NCBI GenBank assembly: GCA_022661535.1
Contig: JAKULF010000007.1
Location: forward strand, 3,100,001 to 3,164,000
Direction of reading: 5' to 3'
Origin: Eutypa lata
Lineage: Eukaryota; Ascomycota; Sordariomycetes; Xylariales; Diatrypaceae
DNA length: 64,000 nucleotides
The first letter of the stretch is position 1, and every line of letters starts with the position of its first letter. Of this stretch, positions 45,252 to 56,834 are shown in pieces. The position numbers were made by a program, and so were the translations under genes. Under the pieces are notes generated by a model. The model saw only the letters and a list, made by a program, of their open reading frames with translations. It was not told the DNA's origin and did no database searches.

Positions 45252-47573
45252 AAGAACGCCAAACATCCTTACCTTGGCGTATTATATCATAGCCTGCCAG
45301 TAGCCAAATAGGAACTCCCCAGTGTGCAGCAGGTTGGCTTCAGGGGGCAGACGAATGCCGCAGTTTGTTACAAAACCAGAAGCTGACTTGCTTCTGGAGG
45401 GATGGCGAGACGACTGGAACGAGCGACCAGACGATCCCTCGTGTGAAGGAATTCTGTTAGTCCCATGTCAGCTGTCCCATGTCCGTATATCTGCTAGTCA
45501 ACTGAGTCAGTGAAACCGACAAAAACTGGATGCATTAGTAACTGAACACCCCGCGCTCGAGTTTTTGGCTACTTACCTTATTTGCGATAGTATGTAGACC
45601 GGCCCTGGGAGCAGAGCGGCCGCAGCCGCATGATTGGTTCGTGCTGTTGCTGCGGCCGATACTGATGAGAGTAGTAATGTTGCCATAGCCGGCTCGGGTG
45701 TGAGTGATGTCGCGGTAGGCTTTAACGTTAGAGTGTAATCTGTTCGCTGCGTAATTTGTCCGCTGATATTTCTCTGGATTCGCTGAGGGTGCTAGCTAGC
45801 TTCTCATGGTAAGAAATCTGTTGGTTATGTTTAGGAATTCAGTATCATCGTTGTCGTTATTATTATGGTGATGAAGGACCAGTAGCTGGATGATATTATA
45901 TATACACTAGCTAGGAAGCAAAAGTTGTACGAGCCGAGGACGCCTTGGGAGTCTTGTGACATTATGATCCACAGACTCCTCATGGCTCCTGCCGGAGTCA
46001 TGGAACGAATCTAGGTAAAGCCTTAGACAGGTAAGAGCCTTGGATAAGGCGTATCATCTGCTCCTTCAAAAGAAAAGTAAGTGAACGACCTCAGGGCTAA
46101 AGAAGAAACTAGTCAACCACCATCGGAAACCATGGCAATGCCGGAAAGATTTTTTCAACGCCGTGATCATGGTCGTGCAAAGAAACCTCAAATATCGGTG
46201 CCTATTGGATAGACACCTATGTATGTATGGTCTAGATAGTACCTGCCCGACCAGAACGTACAGTTTCATATCCTGCCTCGGTGACATTTAAGTGATGCTT
46301 TACGAAGGTGCAAGTCAAGAATACCTCTCCCTTGGTATGTTTAGGCATTGCACATTAAGTAGTATAGGTATAGTGTATGACCTTCTCAGGCACCGTTTAT
46401 CCATCGAAAACATCTATAAGAATGTATACTGTTTCAGCGATCAAGTATGGAACTTATAGGTGAAGATAGAAAATCGGCTCATTTCCATTGCGGGAATCAT
46501 TAGGAATCTGCGGGATATCAAAATGTGTCTATTCCCGTGAAACTAGGGCTTAGTTAATAACATTTTATATTACCGAGTGATAAGTAACTCAACTTCGCGT
46601 GGTTAACAAGACTTCTCTTCTCGTATTCAATAAGCAGTCAGATGAGGAAGGATTTCGTGGCGTTAAGGAAATATCATAGTCTTGAGCAAACCCCCAGTTC
46701 AACAAGACTCTTACCCATGCTACAGAGAGAGACACATAAAAATGAAGGTTGCATAATCGTCTCGTCAGCCATAGTGAATAGAAATCGTAGAGGGCCCTTT
46801 GGGGCATTATCGTATAATGTGTGAGGTGGCCTGGCAGGATGAGAGAAAGTCTACGTTGCTAATGGTAAGACAACCAATATATATTTGAGTATGATAATCA
46901 GTCAAGTAATAGGGGAGGGTAGTGGAGGATGTTATAACTTTGGTATATCTATACTATAAAATACCTGTTTAAATGGGATATTTCGAATACACCTGTCTTG
47001 AATTCTATGTATAACCAGTAATATATCCAACCATAAATACATAAGTTTATACTGGTGGACGATGCTTATACACTAGCAAGTTGTACCAACACTATAGAGC
47101 CTGTCAGATATAACAGCTCATAAGGTAGCTAGCTAGGTTGGCAATAGGTTGATCTTATGTGAGACTTATAAATATACGAGATATATTATACTCTAATGGT
47201 ATTCTAAGATGATTCTCAATTGAGGCTAACCACAGTGCTGCACACAAGATTACATTTGTAATCTACGGCCTATACGGCCCGTAACTATATGTTCGGATGA
47301 CAGACTATTTTGCTGATGCCAGCAGCGTGTCCAACATCGAATCGGATCGAACAAGAAGTTTTCAGCTGAACTAGAGTCGAGCCACCAAATATACTTCGAG
47401 TCCCATTTGTGTCATACTTTCTTATACGATTTGATGTTGATGCCCTCCTAGTGGGCATCATAAGCGTCGCCTGTCTGACCTATTACTCAGATAGTGTCTA
47501 TGAAGTCGTCCCATGCTAAGCACGTCCACGCACATATGGCGCCACGGGAAGGAGAAATGTTATAGCCCAAATC
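45252..47573. other. Gene-poor stretch, 2.3 kb
   Basis: No supportable gene. A 63-codon minus-strand open stretch near 45,600-45,795 ending at a good GTAAGT donor is the only hint of coding; it has no start codon in frame and no family match that I know. Confidence 0.45.
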
Positions 47574-47580
47574 TATAAAA
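47574..47580 (+). promoter_or_regulatory. TATA box of the small secreted protein gene
   Basis: TATAAAA about 140 bp before the ATG at 47717. A strong TATA box suits a gene that is switched on under particular conditions. Confidence 0.5.
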
Positions 47581-47716
47581 GGGAGAGAGAATAACTTCGT
47601 AAGGCCTAACTTCCTACTTATTCAAGGAAATCCTACATTGTCAACAACTTCCAGACTATTACCTGCATTCCATAATTTCTCGTTGAAGAAAAAAAAAGGC
47701 CATATCAAAAAAAAAA

Positions 47717-48300
47717 ATGAAGTTCACCTCCAGCAACATCCTCCTGCCCGTCGCTCTCACGGCCGTTGCCGTCACAGCCGACACGCTAACAGTGAACACG
47801 TTCTCGGACGTCGTCTGCGGCGGGGCGTAAGCAATTTTAGATTTCAACAGTGGTTATTTTTCGTCCCGTTTGTGGCTAGCTTTAACAAGTGCATGAAGTT
47901 CACAGAAGGAGGGCCATATTCAGGAGCTCTTTTGCTTCCGAATAACCTTCTCCTTCCCAGCTCTAGCTAATATACACCCCGAGGAAGCAATTACCTACTA
48001 ACTCCCAGATGTTGCAGTATCCAAAGCTTCAAGCTGGGCAAGCTAGACGAGTGCCACCAGATGACGACGCCGTTCCGGTCGTTCACGACGTCGGACGTGG
48101 CGCAGTCGTTTTTCGGGAAGGGCGTCCGGGTCAAGACGTGGTCGACCAACAACTGCGAGGGCTCGTCCATCACCGTCCAGAACACCTTCGCCCTGTCCAA
48201 CGCCGGCGGCAACTGCCACGTCCCCTTCGCCGACGTCAACGACGGCCAGCCGAACCCGTTCAAGGTGTGGAGTTTCCAGGTCGGGGTCTACCCTGCCTAA
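47717..48300 (+). CDS. Small secreted cysteine-containing protein, unknown function
   Basis: Two exons, 47717..47826 and 48009..48300, give 133 residues. Residues 1-21 (MKFTSSNILLPVALTAVAVTA) are a clear signal peptide, cut probably after TADT or nearby. The mature part has Cys in VVCGGA, DECHQ, NNCEG and GNCHV, plus a CC pair if the first acceptor (48008) is used. A second acceptor nine bases on (48017) keeps the phase and gives 130 residues without that pair, so four or six cysteines. The core is Thr/Ser/Asn-rich and looks like an all-beta fold (VRVKTWSTNNCEG, ITVQNTFALSN, FKVWSFQVGVYP). I do not recognise the family. Size, signal peptide, even cysteine number and gene-poor surroundings fit an extracellular structural or effector-like protein, which is inference. 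The intron is 182 bp, and exon 2 is much GC-richer than the flanks. Confidence 0.78.
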
Positions 48301-49756
48301 CTACGTACTAAGTACATAGGTAGGTAGTTAAGGCAGTTATGGAGGGTGAGTGGGTGTGCAAAGGTGGTGGGCTTCTAGATAAGTGTTTACCTAGTTGCCC
48401 AGTTGGTTGGCTTGGAAGAAACTCGGGTGGTTGGTATCAGGGGAGCAATAAAATTGTTTATTTATTGACTAAGTATTTGATACCAAGCCATGTTAAACGT
48501 GAAGATGCTGCGCAAGGATCTGCTTGAGAGTGGTGCAGGTGTTGTTATACTGATTGCGAAGAAAGCAGCGCTCGATACCTCCTCGAAAGGCCTAGCCCAG
48601 CTGGGTTTTGATCAGCCTATGGGTTTCAACTGGAGTTTACACAGGTTTGTCGTCTCCTATTCTATAAGGATTAGATATATTGTAGACTGCATGAGTGCCT
48701 GGTAGTATGTTTTATATGCGGGTGTAGTACTTCCCTCCATACTTTTCGACCTTTTGCCGGACATTTTGCAGCTTCAAAATTCCTATAAGAGTGCTGCTAC
48801 CAGAGTTGAGAGATCGGCGCACTTGGCATGAGCATAGGATAGGGGGGTATCTAGACGTCGTACCAATAGTTTATGCGTGCTATATATAGTATAGAGATAT
48901 TCAAGAGCAATGTGTGTTTTATAGAAGCGGCGGAATGATACCCCTTGCCAAGATATAATTAACTCTCGAAATGTTGAGAAATTGATCAACCTGTTTGGCG
49001 AGTTATAAGCAAAGTGGTTCATAACGTCCCTCGTTAGCCATCACGTAACGAAAGGCCTAGGTATCTCTAGCTAGACCTGGGACCAGCTCCTTCCGGTAAT
49101 GGAACAACTGATAAGTGAATATACTCGTGGAGTTTGGATTTCGTTTGTTCATTACTCTTACAAATACAGTAGACATAAGACATAGGCATACACATACACA
49201 TACACACACACATCTGCGATGTACCCAACGTGCCAAAGAAGAAGAAGAAGAGGGAGACATGAAGATAATAAAAAAGCATTAAGTATGTACAGGGTCGTAG
49301 GTACAGCTTCTTTTTTAAAATGTGGGAATATCCACCCCCCATCTCCGTGTGTCTCTTTCTCTTTCTCCCCTTCCCCTCCACCCCCTTTTTTTCGGTCGGA
49401 TCCATGCAAACGCAATTATCCCCCCGCCCCTACCCCCTTCTCCCCCCCTCCCCTAAACAAGTTTTTCTTTTTTTGTAATCAAAACTAAATTCGCACATCC
49501 GTCAGAGACAAGAACAGTCCAGCCCGCGGATTATCCACTTTCCCGCCGTTCGTCGAATTCTAGGGGAGGGGCTTTTTTCCTTTACTTCCCCCTCCAGTGT
49601 GTATGCCCTATATGAGGGGAGAGGACCAGTAATAAAAAAGTAGTCATTTCCCATTACCAACTGCCGTCGAGTTGCCTGTTTAACCAACCTCCTTGGTTGA
49701 CATCACACATACCAATACCGACGTTCAAATCATCCCCCATATACCAGGAGAAGTGA
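48301..49756. other. Convergent intergenic region, 1.5 kb
   Basis: 3' regions of the secreted-protein gene and TOM70. Holds a CA/TACA microsatellite (49186-49213) and poly-pyrimidine runs near 49,360-49,460. Confidence 0.55.
49186..49213 (+). repeat. (CA)-rich microsatellite
   Basis: catacacatacacatacacacacacatc-type run. Confidence 0.85.
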
Positions 49757-51841
49757 TTAGCGCCCCCCGGGGAAGGCGCCGGCACCCATGCCCTGCAGCT
49801 TGGCTGCTAGTTGCGGGTACTGCTCCTGTACTTGCAGTTGTGTCCGGGTGGCTTCCGCGTAGGACAGCGCGTTAACGATTTCTCCGGGCGTCCTTGCCAG
49901 CTCGGCCGCTCGCTCGAAATATCTAAGTGCTTCTGTGACTTTTCCTTGCTGGAGCAGGAGCTGGGCCATTGTAGCTACGGCAATATCGCATTCGGGATCA
50001 ACTATACATGGTTAGAGATTAACAATGGAGGTTTGTAGTGGACTACTTACTAATCAAAGCGGCATCGCAGAGCTTCTCGGCCTCGGTGAACTCGTTCCTT
50101 TGCTGGAAGAGGGCGAGGGCTTTGTTGATCAAAGGTAGGACGTTCATTGCCGTGGGCTTGGTCTGTTTCTCCATCTCCATCGCGGTGTCAAATTTCTGAA
50201 TGGCCTCGTCAAACTTGCCCTGGTCGAGGAGGAGCTCGCCGTAGTAGTTGTACACATCCGGCACCTTATCGAAGTTCTTAATACACCGGCGGAAGGTAGC
50301 CATAGATGACGCAATCGAACCCATCTTATATTGCGTTACGCCGAGCTGGATATGAGAGAAGATGAAGGAGTTGTCGAGGTCGATGGATTTCTGGTAGTCC
50401 TTGGCTGCGTCTTGAAACTCGCCATGGATGAAATGTAATTGGGCACGGTGGTAATAGATATCCGGATCCCGGTCATTCTGCTGAACGGCCTTCTCCAGAT
50501 CCTCAGCAGCCTTGTCGCGAGCCCCTATCAAATAGTTAGTCCCACTCCTATCATAGATCCAAGCCTCAGGCCGATCGATTATGACTTACCCATTTCTAAG
50601 TGCATGCTTGCCCGCTTGACATAGCTTTGGGTCATAGATGGGTCAAGCTCAATACTCTTGTCCATGTCGAGAAGAGCCTGCTCCTGAGAACCGCGTAGAC
50701 ACCGGAAAGTACCGCGTAGGTTGTAAGCCAGAGCTTCGTACTCTTCTAAGTCGCCAAGATCTAGTGCCTTCTCGAAAGCGTTTGCGGCCTCCTCGTAACC
50801 CTCGTGCGTCTTCTTGTCCATGGCCTGAAGACCAAATTGCAACTGTCCCTTGCCCGTATCTAACTCGAACTCATCATCATCCTCCATTCCTTCTGGCCGA
50901 GGCTTCACACGGAAACTCTGAATGTAGTTGGAAACGAAGGTCGGGCTCGGAAGCTTGCTGGGATCCTTGGACTTCAAGATGTCCTCAGCCTTCTGTTCTG
51001 CGACCTTCTTAAGCAGTCTCTCGACGGCGGCAGCGCTAGATTCGTTCTTGAACTCGTCGATGATGCAGCTGGCAGTGAAGTCGAGAAGAGCCTCGCTAAA
51101 CTGACCAAGGTGCTCGTACGCATTAGCTCTTCGGTTCAGGGCCTTCACATAGAGAGGATCCAGATTGATGGCGGCCGTGGTATCGTCGACAACCTTATCC
51201 CAGGTGCCGAGGGCATTGAAGCAAGCAGCCCGATTTGAAAAGAAGATAGGGTCGGGCTTGCAGAGGATGGCTTTGGAGTACAGATCGATAGCACGGTTGT
51301 AGTCTTTGCTGCCATAAGCCTTATTCCCAGAGTTCTTGAGCTGAAGGGCATATCCTTTGCGTTCCTCATCGGTAAAGGTGGCGACGGTGTCCTCGTCGAT
51401 CTCGGGAAGTTCGTCGGCACTATCTACTGTCGCGGCTTTCTGTTTGGAGTCTGATTGTGGTGACGTGGTAGCTTTCTCGGGGTCTGCTTGGCGCTCTGCC
51501 TCTTTCCGTTTTCTCCGCTCCTTCTTGCTAAGCTTTGGTTGTGCAGGGGTTTTGGATTGCTAGAAGACAAATATATTAGCCACGATGTCAAACTGTGTTT
51601 AGGCCGCAACAGAAACAACAAGCAAGGTAGCGGTGAGGTTCATGAAACTTACAGAATCGTTTAGATAGTATACTACGCCGGCTCCTGTGGCAACAACAGC
51701 TACTCCAGCGATTGTATAGACAATGGCCTTGTTCTCAGAGGCCCAATTGGTAATTCGATCCCATACTGAATGGTTTTCTATAGGTACGGCTACGGACCTA
51801 GGCGGAGGTACTCGGGGCGGGGCTGCGTGGGCACCAGACAT
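49757..51841 (-). CDS. TOM70: TOM70, mitochondrial preprotein import receptor
   Basis: Outer-membrane receptor for carrier-type precursors handed over by Hsp70/Hsp90. Exons on the minus strand are 51841..51653, 51559..50590, 50524..50051 and 50001..49757 (625 residues; phases 0, 1, 1). The N-terminus has one membrane anchor (about residues 38-60, [21 protein letters not shown]) after a short Pro-rich tail. A Lys/Arg/Glu-rich linker ([16 protein letters not shown]) leads to the clamp TPRs, beginning [29 protein letters not shown] disordered insert follows, then a C-terminal TPR set ([58 protein letters not shown]), ending [13 protein letters not shown]. Length is as expected for fungal Tom70. 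It is divergent from the aminotransferase gene at 52850. Confidence 0.95.
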
Positions 51842-52849
51842 GTTCGGATATCTTTTTTTTTTTGTGTATTTACTTCACCTGAACTGCCAAAGAGGACAAT
51901 ACTGAAGACACCAGCGGAAGATGAAATATTAAAAAAACGGCTGGGTTTGGTGGTCTAAGGACTCTTCGTCTGCTATGCTCTGCTCTGCTCTTTACTTTTG
52001 GCTTGGGTTGGTGATAATGTGGTGGTTGAAAGCTACACGCGAAAAAATTAAGTTAATTAGGTAGGTATAACTGGAGCTGCACGATCCGCCTTGGCCCGAA
52101 TCATCCAACTGAGTGGGAACTAAAATACGTACATAATAATCGTCCCTATCGTGTGCCTATCGTATCGTATCGCCCAGCCATGCCCTTGAAACATTACGTA
52201 GCGATAGAGCTCGGACCACTCACTGTCATCAATTGCCAGCTCATCAAGCTCCCTTACTTTAAAAGCATCTACGAAGTACACTAAAATATTTGTTTACTCA
52301 GCCACTGTTTACTGCCGTCATACAGAATACATATATGGCCTAACCATCGTTAATGGGTTCATGGAACTGCTGGGTTTTACTAATTCCACGTCATAAAAAG
52401 TATAAATATCATTAAACAGTAGATATTCGTATTTTCTCTCAATTTATGGTTGGACATAATATACCTTATATACATAGTTAAATATAGAAGTTGTATGGTA
52501 TTTCTCTGCATATTCCATACTGATAGATATACCCATGTAGTTAACTATCTTTTCGCAAATATTGTGCTGTATCCGTATTATTCATCTAAAAGCTACAAAA
52601 CCCTATCAGGAGTACATGTGTTACAACTTACTGTAATATTCACCTGCCTAACCAGGATTACTAAATTATAAAGCTTAATTCTATCTACCAATACTATTTC
52701 AAAGCCGCACTCAGGAGCTCACCCTGACCTCATTAGTATCCTATCATGATGTTCATTGTCCCCTAGATAACAGTTTGCCGCATAGATAAAAAGTGTGACC
52801 ACTAAACACTGCCCTGAAGTACAGCCGCCGACCTGAAACAACCTAAGCT
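51842..52849. other. Divergent promoter region TOM70 / class IV aminotransferase
   Basis: 1.0 kb, AT-rich, no extra gene. A 73-codon frame at 52450-52671 is AT-rich and has no family signature. Confidence 0.55.
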
Positions 52850-53757
52850 ATGGGTGACTTCAAGCTATTCACCTCGCTCCGCTATGATCCGGCGCTTTTG
52901 AGAGTCCCCGATGAGGATTTTGTTAATGCTGGATGGAACCAAGACCCATCAGCTTTCTATATGCTGGACCTCCATCGGGATCGTCTACTCAGGGCAGCTA
53001 CTCATTGGGGCTGGACTAGTGCGATCGACTCTATAGCTGGGGATGAAGGCCTGAAGAGGCTTCAAGAGTTTCTAGAAGGTATCGTTAGTGACGTTTGTGA
53101 AGTACCACACCGAATCAAGGTGGAACTCGGCCGAGATGGGACCCTAAGTCACCAAAAATCCCCGACTCCCATCGTATCTTTGAATAATTTATTCCCGCAA
53201 TTATTGCCGAACCCGGGAGGGGAAGCCCTCGCTCAATCGAGAGCATCAGGGAAAGTTCCATCTAAGTCTCCCGAGTATGAAATTCTCGTAGACCCTCGGC
53301 ATACCACAAAGTCAGAGTTCACTCATTACAAGACGACGCGCCGGGCCATGTACGATGAAGCTCGGACTCGGGCCCAGCTCGCGCCGACTGACCTCAAAGA
53401 GGTCTTGTTAGTCAATGACGACGATGGCTCGGTGATGGAAGGTAGTTTGACGACCTGCTACTTCTGGCGAGACGGGATGTGGGTGACTCCGGTAGTCCCC
53501 CCGGCGTATACTGTAGGTCAAGGAAGCGGCGGCAACGACGGTACCACAAGACGATGGGCCCTAGAGAGGTATGTCAATGCTGAATGCTCTCTTTCTCTCT
53601 CTCACCTTATTAATTTTCTAGGTGGGAAGCTGATCTAGATAGGAATCTTGTTACGGAGCAAAACGTCACAGCTAGTTCGCTGGTAGACGGAGAAGAATGT
53701 TGGATCAGCAACGGAGTGCGCGGGTTCATATTTGGTAGAGTGAAATTGAACAAGTGA
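52850..53757 (+). CDS. Aminodeoxychorismate lyase-like class IV aminotransferase
   Basis: PLP fold-type IV enzyme; fungal members of this size are annotated as 4-amino-4-deoxychorismate lyase (makes p-aminobenzoate for folate; yeast Abz2). Exons 52850..53568 and 53622..53757 give 284 residues; the 53-bp intron is GTATGT...TTCTAG, phase 2. MGDFKLFTSLRYDP and MLDLHRDRLLRAATHWGW form the N-terminal small domain. HYKTTRRAMYDEAR holds the probable PLP lysine, and LVNDDDGSVMEGSLTTCYFW holds the conserved Glu plus the cofactor-phosphate loop. The C-terminus (LVTEQNVTASSLVDGEECWISNGVRG) matches the fold-IV 'eaflsNs.rG' pattern. ADC lyase is the best guess; another class IV aminotransferase remains possible. 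Confidence 0.85.
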
Positions 53758-54879
53758 GGGCTTGGATGCCTGTAAATATCCCGACCTTCATACTCGCCAC
53801 ATGTAAACAAGCTTTCGGGAACTAAAATCAGGAATTTGAACCAGTTAAATCCCTGCCTAAGGTTTCATTGAGATAGGTATGCTTGTAACACCGTGTACCT
53901 TGATTGGTTGATGGCAAAGGGTGGGTGAAGAAAGAGGGTGTCTGTCTCCTAGCACTGGTAGACTGGGTATCAATAGGATATTATACACTTATTAGATAAC
54001 CTATCCTCTTCCACTAAGGGTGATGACGAGTCTTCCCATGTATCCCTACTATAACACCAGGATTCCAGGTAAGGCAGAATACCTTTAGGGTAGCCATTAC
54101 GAGAATGGGGTTCAGAGATGACGTATCCTCCCATTTAGAGCTACGGTCACTTCAAGATAAGCATAAGTGTGTGGGGAGATAAGTACCGGTATAAATGTGG
54201 AACTTCTTCTCTATTGTAGCGGAGTAGTCAGGCCAAAACATATGAAGTATATATGATAATATGATGGTTTCATCGATCAGGTGTGACGCCTGTGCGGAAC
54301 GATCGTAGGACAGTTACATCACCATAAGTGACGCTACAGAGACACACAAGTCGATATAAGCTAGTTAGCCTCAAGGCTACCTCAGAAAGGGCGTAGACGA
54401 ACTACATGTAGTACATTGTGTAAGTGGTAAGGAGCTGATACAGTCTTGAATGTTTGTGGCCTACACTGATATTTTCAGCATTCTCAACATGCTAAGGTAC
54501 CCTTAAACGAAATGTTTGCGTTGCCTTCGCGTCCTGATGACATATAAAAGCAGCCCGTGATGAGCAGTACGGTCATTCAAACATCATGTGTCTTAGTCAT
54601 GTAGGGGATAATTGGACATCAAATGGATCAGGTGTAGTTGGACAATAACTACAAGGCAGGTACGACTAACACATGTATGCAGTTATATACCAAAGCAGGC
54701 AGCAGAAGCTAGTGCCTACCTGCCTGCCTACCTACCCACCTACATACGTACCACACCCGCGACTTCCTAGATCAGACCTGGAACATATCACGTTTTGCAC
54801 CATTCAGGGGTGGATGGCCAGTAGTAACTGCTTTGGTGAACCACCTGATTGTCACTGATGTCACACTTTCCCAAGAGAA
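53758..54879. other. Intergenic, 1.1 kb
   Basis: No gene seen. Contains a CCTA/CCTG tract at 54714-54742 and a TATAAAAG at 54543-54550 with only short frames behind it. Confidence 0.5.
54714..54742 (+). repeat. (CCTA/CCTG)n short tandem repeat
   Basis: cctacctgcctgcctacctacc-type run, same family as the tracts at 24896, 34351 and 44087. Confidence 0.8.
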
Positions 54880-54887
54880 TATAAATA
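54880..54887 (+). promoter_or_regulatory. TATA box of the aspartic protease gene
   Basis: TATAAATA about 230 bp before the ATG at 55110, followed by a CT-rich stretch (54,912-54,960). Confidence 0.45.
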
Positions 54888-55109
54888 CCTACCTAGGTAC
54901 CTATAATAGCTATCTCTCTCTTCAACCGTTCTTCACTTTTCTCTTCATCACAATCCACCTGACACTACGGCATCTGTAATCCAATATCGTTTGTTTCTGT
55001 TTCTTCCTGAAAGAAACCCGCATCCCCACTCAGTCCTTCTGTATTCCCCCCTTGAGAGGAATCCTTGATATCCAACCATCTCCAGCACATACCAAAGTAC
55101 TTAATCATC

Positions 55110-56834
55110 ATGGACACCGTTCTCTTCGCCCAGAACAAGTACAGAGAGACCCGCGGCCTGGAGAAGGTCAAGGTCATCCACAACGAGAACTACAAACGCC
55201 ATGGCACCAAGTCTTACGTCTACCTTCTGAACAGATTCGGCTTTACTCCCACAAAGCCCGGTCCATATCACTTTGTCGACCAACCCAAGGAGCCTGGCAC
55301 TATCCAGGAGAAGGTCAAGGCCGCCTTTAGTACCCGCGGTGTCTCGGGCCGGTCCCTCCGCAAGACGGTCGCTAAAGAGGACGATGCTACCAAGGGTGAA
55401 GTGACTGCAGAAGACCAGCAGAATGACTCCATGTACCTTATTCAAGTTTCCATTGGCACGCCTCCTCAGAAGTTGAAGCTTGATCCGGATACCGGCTCCT
55501 CTGACACTTGGGTAAGTGTATACTACTAGGACTATTTCTAGTATAGGATTCCTAGCTACTCAAAATGCTACCTAGAACCTTTCTTCTATGCCAAGTTTAG
55601 GCTGTGATGCTTAGACAAGCTAACTAACTCCTCACAGGTAATGTCCCCGGCGCAGAAGAAATCAACTCAACAGGGTCATGATCTTTTCGACCCATCCAAG
55701 TCGAGCACTTACAAGCGACTCCCCGGAAAGACATGGAAGATACAGGTGAGTGTTTAGATCATTTTGCGCTGTCCTTGGCTTGTTCAGATAACGCATGTAT
55801 TGTCAGAGAACATTTTCTCGGCGATTTTCACTGTTTAATTCTTTCATTCGGTGCTCATATGTGTCTGAGCTCTGCTGCATAGTGCGATTACTTATTATAG
55901 AATGTGATTTAGTATGGAGATGGTTCGACGGCCTCCGGCCAAGTTGGCACGGATACTCTTGTTGTAGGCGGTATCTCCGTTGAAAACCAAGTCATTGAGA
56001 CGGCGTCGACCCTCTCTGCCCAATTCAGCGAGCAGACTGGAGATGGACTGCTTGGCTTGGCCTTCAGCCAAATCAACACGGTCGAGGACCATGGAAAATC
56101 AGATCCACAACACACGCCCGTTGATAATATGATCACACAGAAGGACATCCCGAAGGAGGCCGAACTCTTCACTTCAGCATTCTACAGCGACCGTGACCAA
56201 GGTAAAGAGTCATTTTTCACATTTGGCTACATCGACCAGGATCTGCTTAAGTCACTGGGCGAGGAGATCTATTGGGCCCCGGTCGACAACTCCGAAGGCT
56301 TCTGGTCCGTTACGTCGGACTCTTACTCAATCAACGGCGATAAATCATCGCGGAGCGGCAATAAAGCCATCATGGATACCGGCACATCCCTGGCGATCAT
56401 GTCGGACGACGTCGTCGACGCTCTCTACGCCAAGATTCCGGGAGCATCATACGACGATACCAACCAGGGATATGTCATCCCCAGCACCATCACCCTGGAC
56501 GAACTGCCAGAGTTCAAGATCGACATCGGCGGCAAGGACTTCGTGATCCAGAAAGAGGATTTGATCTTCGCCCCAATCGAAGGTGGCAGCTGGTATGGAG
56601 GTATCCAGAGCCGAGGAGACTTGACCTTTGACATCCTTGGGGATGTCGTCCTCAAGAGCATCTATGCTGTAAGTTAATATCCTCCCATTGTCTTATGTAT
56701 CGTAGATAGTGACATGACTTGGCCATTAATGAGCTAATCACATGTGCCAACAGGTATGGGATCAAGGAAACACCCGCTTCGGAGCTGTCCCCAAGATTGA
56801 AAAGACCCAGACTCTCAAGCTGCCTAATGCGTAA
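55110..56834 (+). CDS. Pepsin-type (A1) aspartic protease without a visible signal peptide
   Basis: Four exons (55110..55511, 55638..55745, 55913..56668, 56754..56834), all phase 0, give 448 residues. The two catalytic aspartates are D127 in [10 protein letters not shown] and D325 in [10 protein letters not shown]. The flap is near [14 protein letters not shown] at 171-184, the 'DGLLGLAF' and '[17 protein letters not shown]' blocks are present, and the end is RFGAVPKI. The N-terminal 100 residues contain [29 protein letters not shown], a pro-segment type I associate with a subgroup of Sordariomycete A1 proteases. No hydrophobic signal sequence is visible at this ATG. There is not a single cysteine in the whole protein. 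Either it is secreted by another route, works in the cell, or an upstream exon was missed; I saw none. Confidence 0.9.

Noticed and set aside
48001..48311. Alternative frame through the secreted-protein exon 2
   Set aside because: Arg/Val-rich wrong-frame reading of a GC-rich exon; the chosen frame continues the signal-peptide exon in phase.
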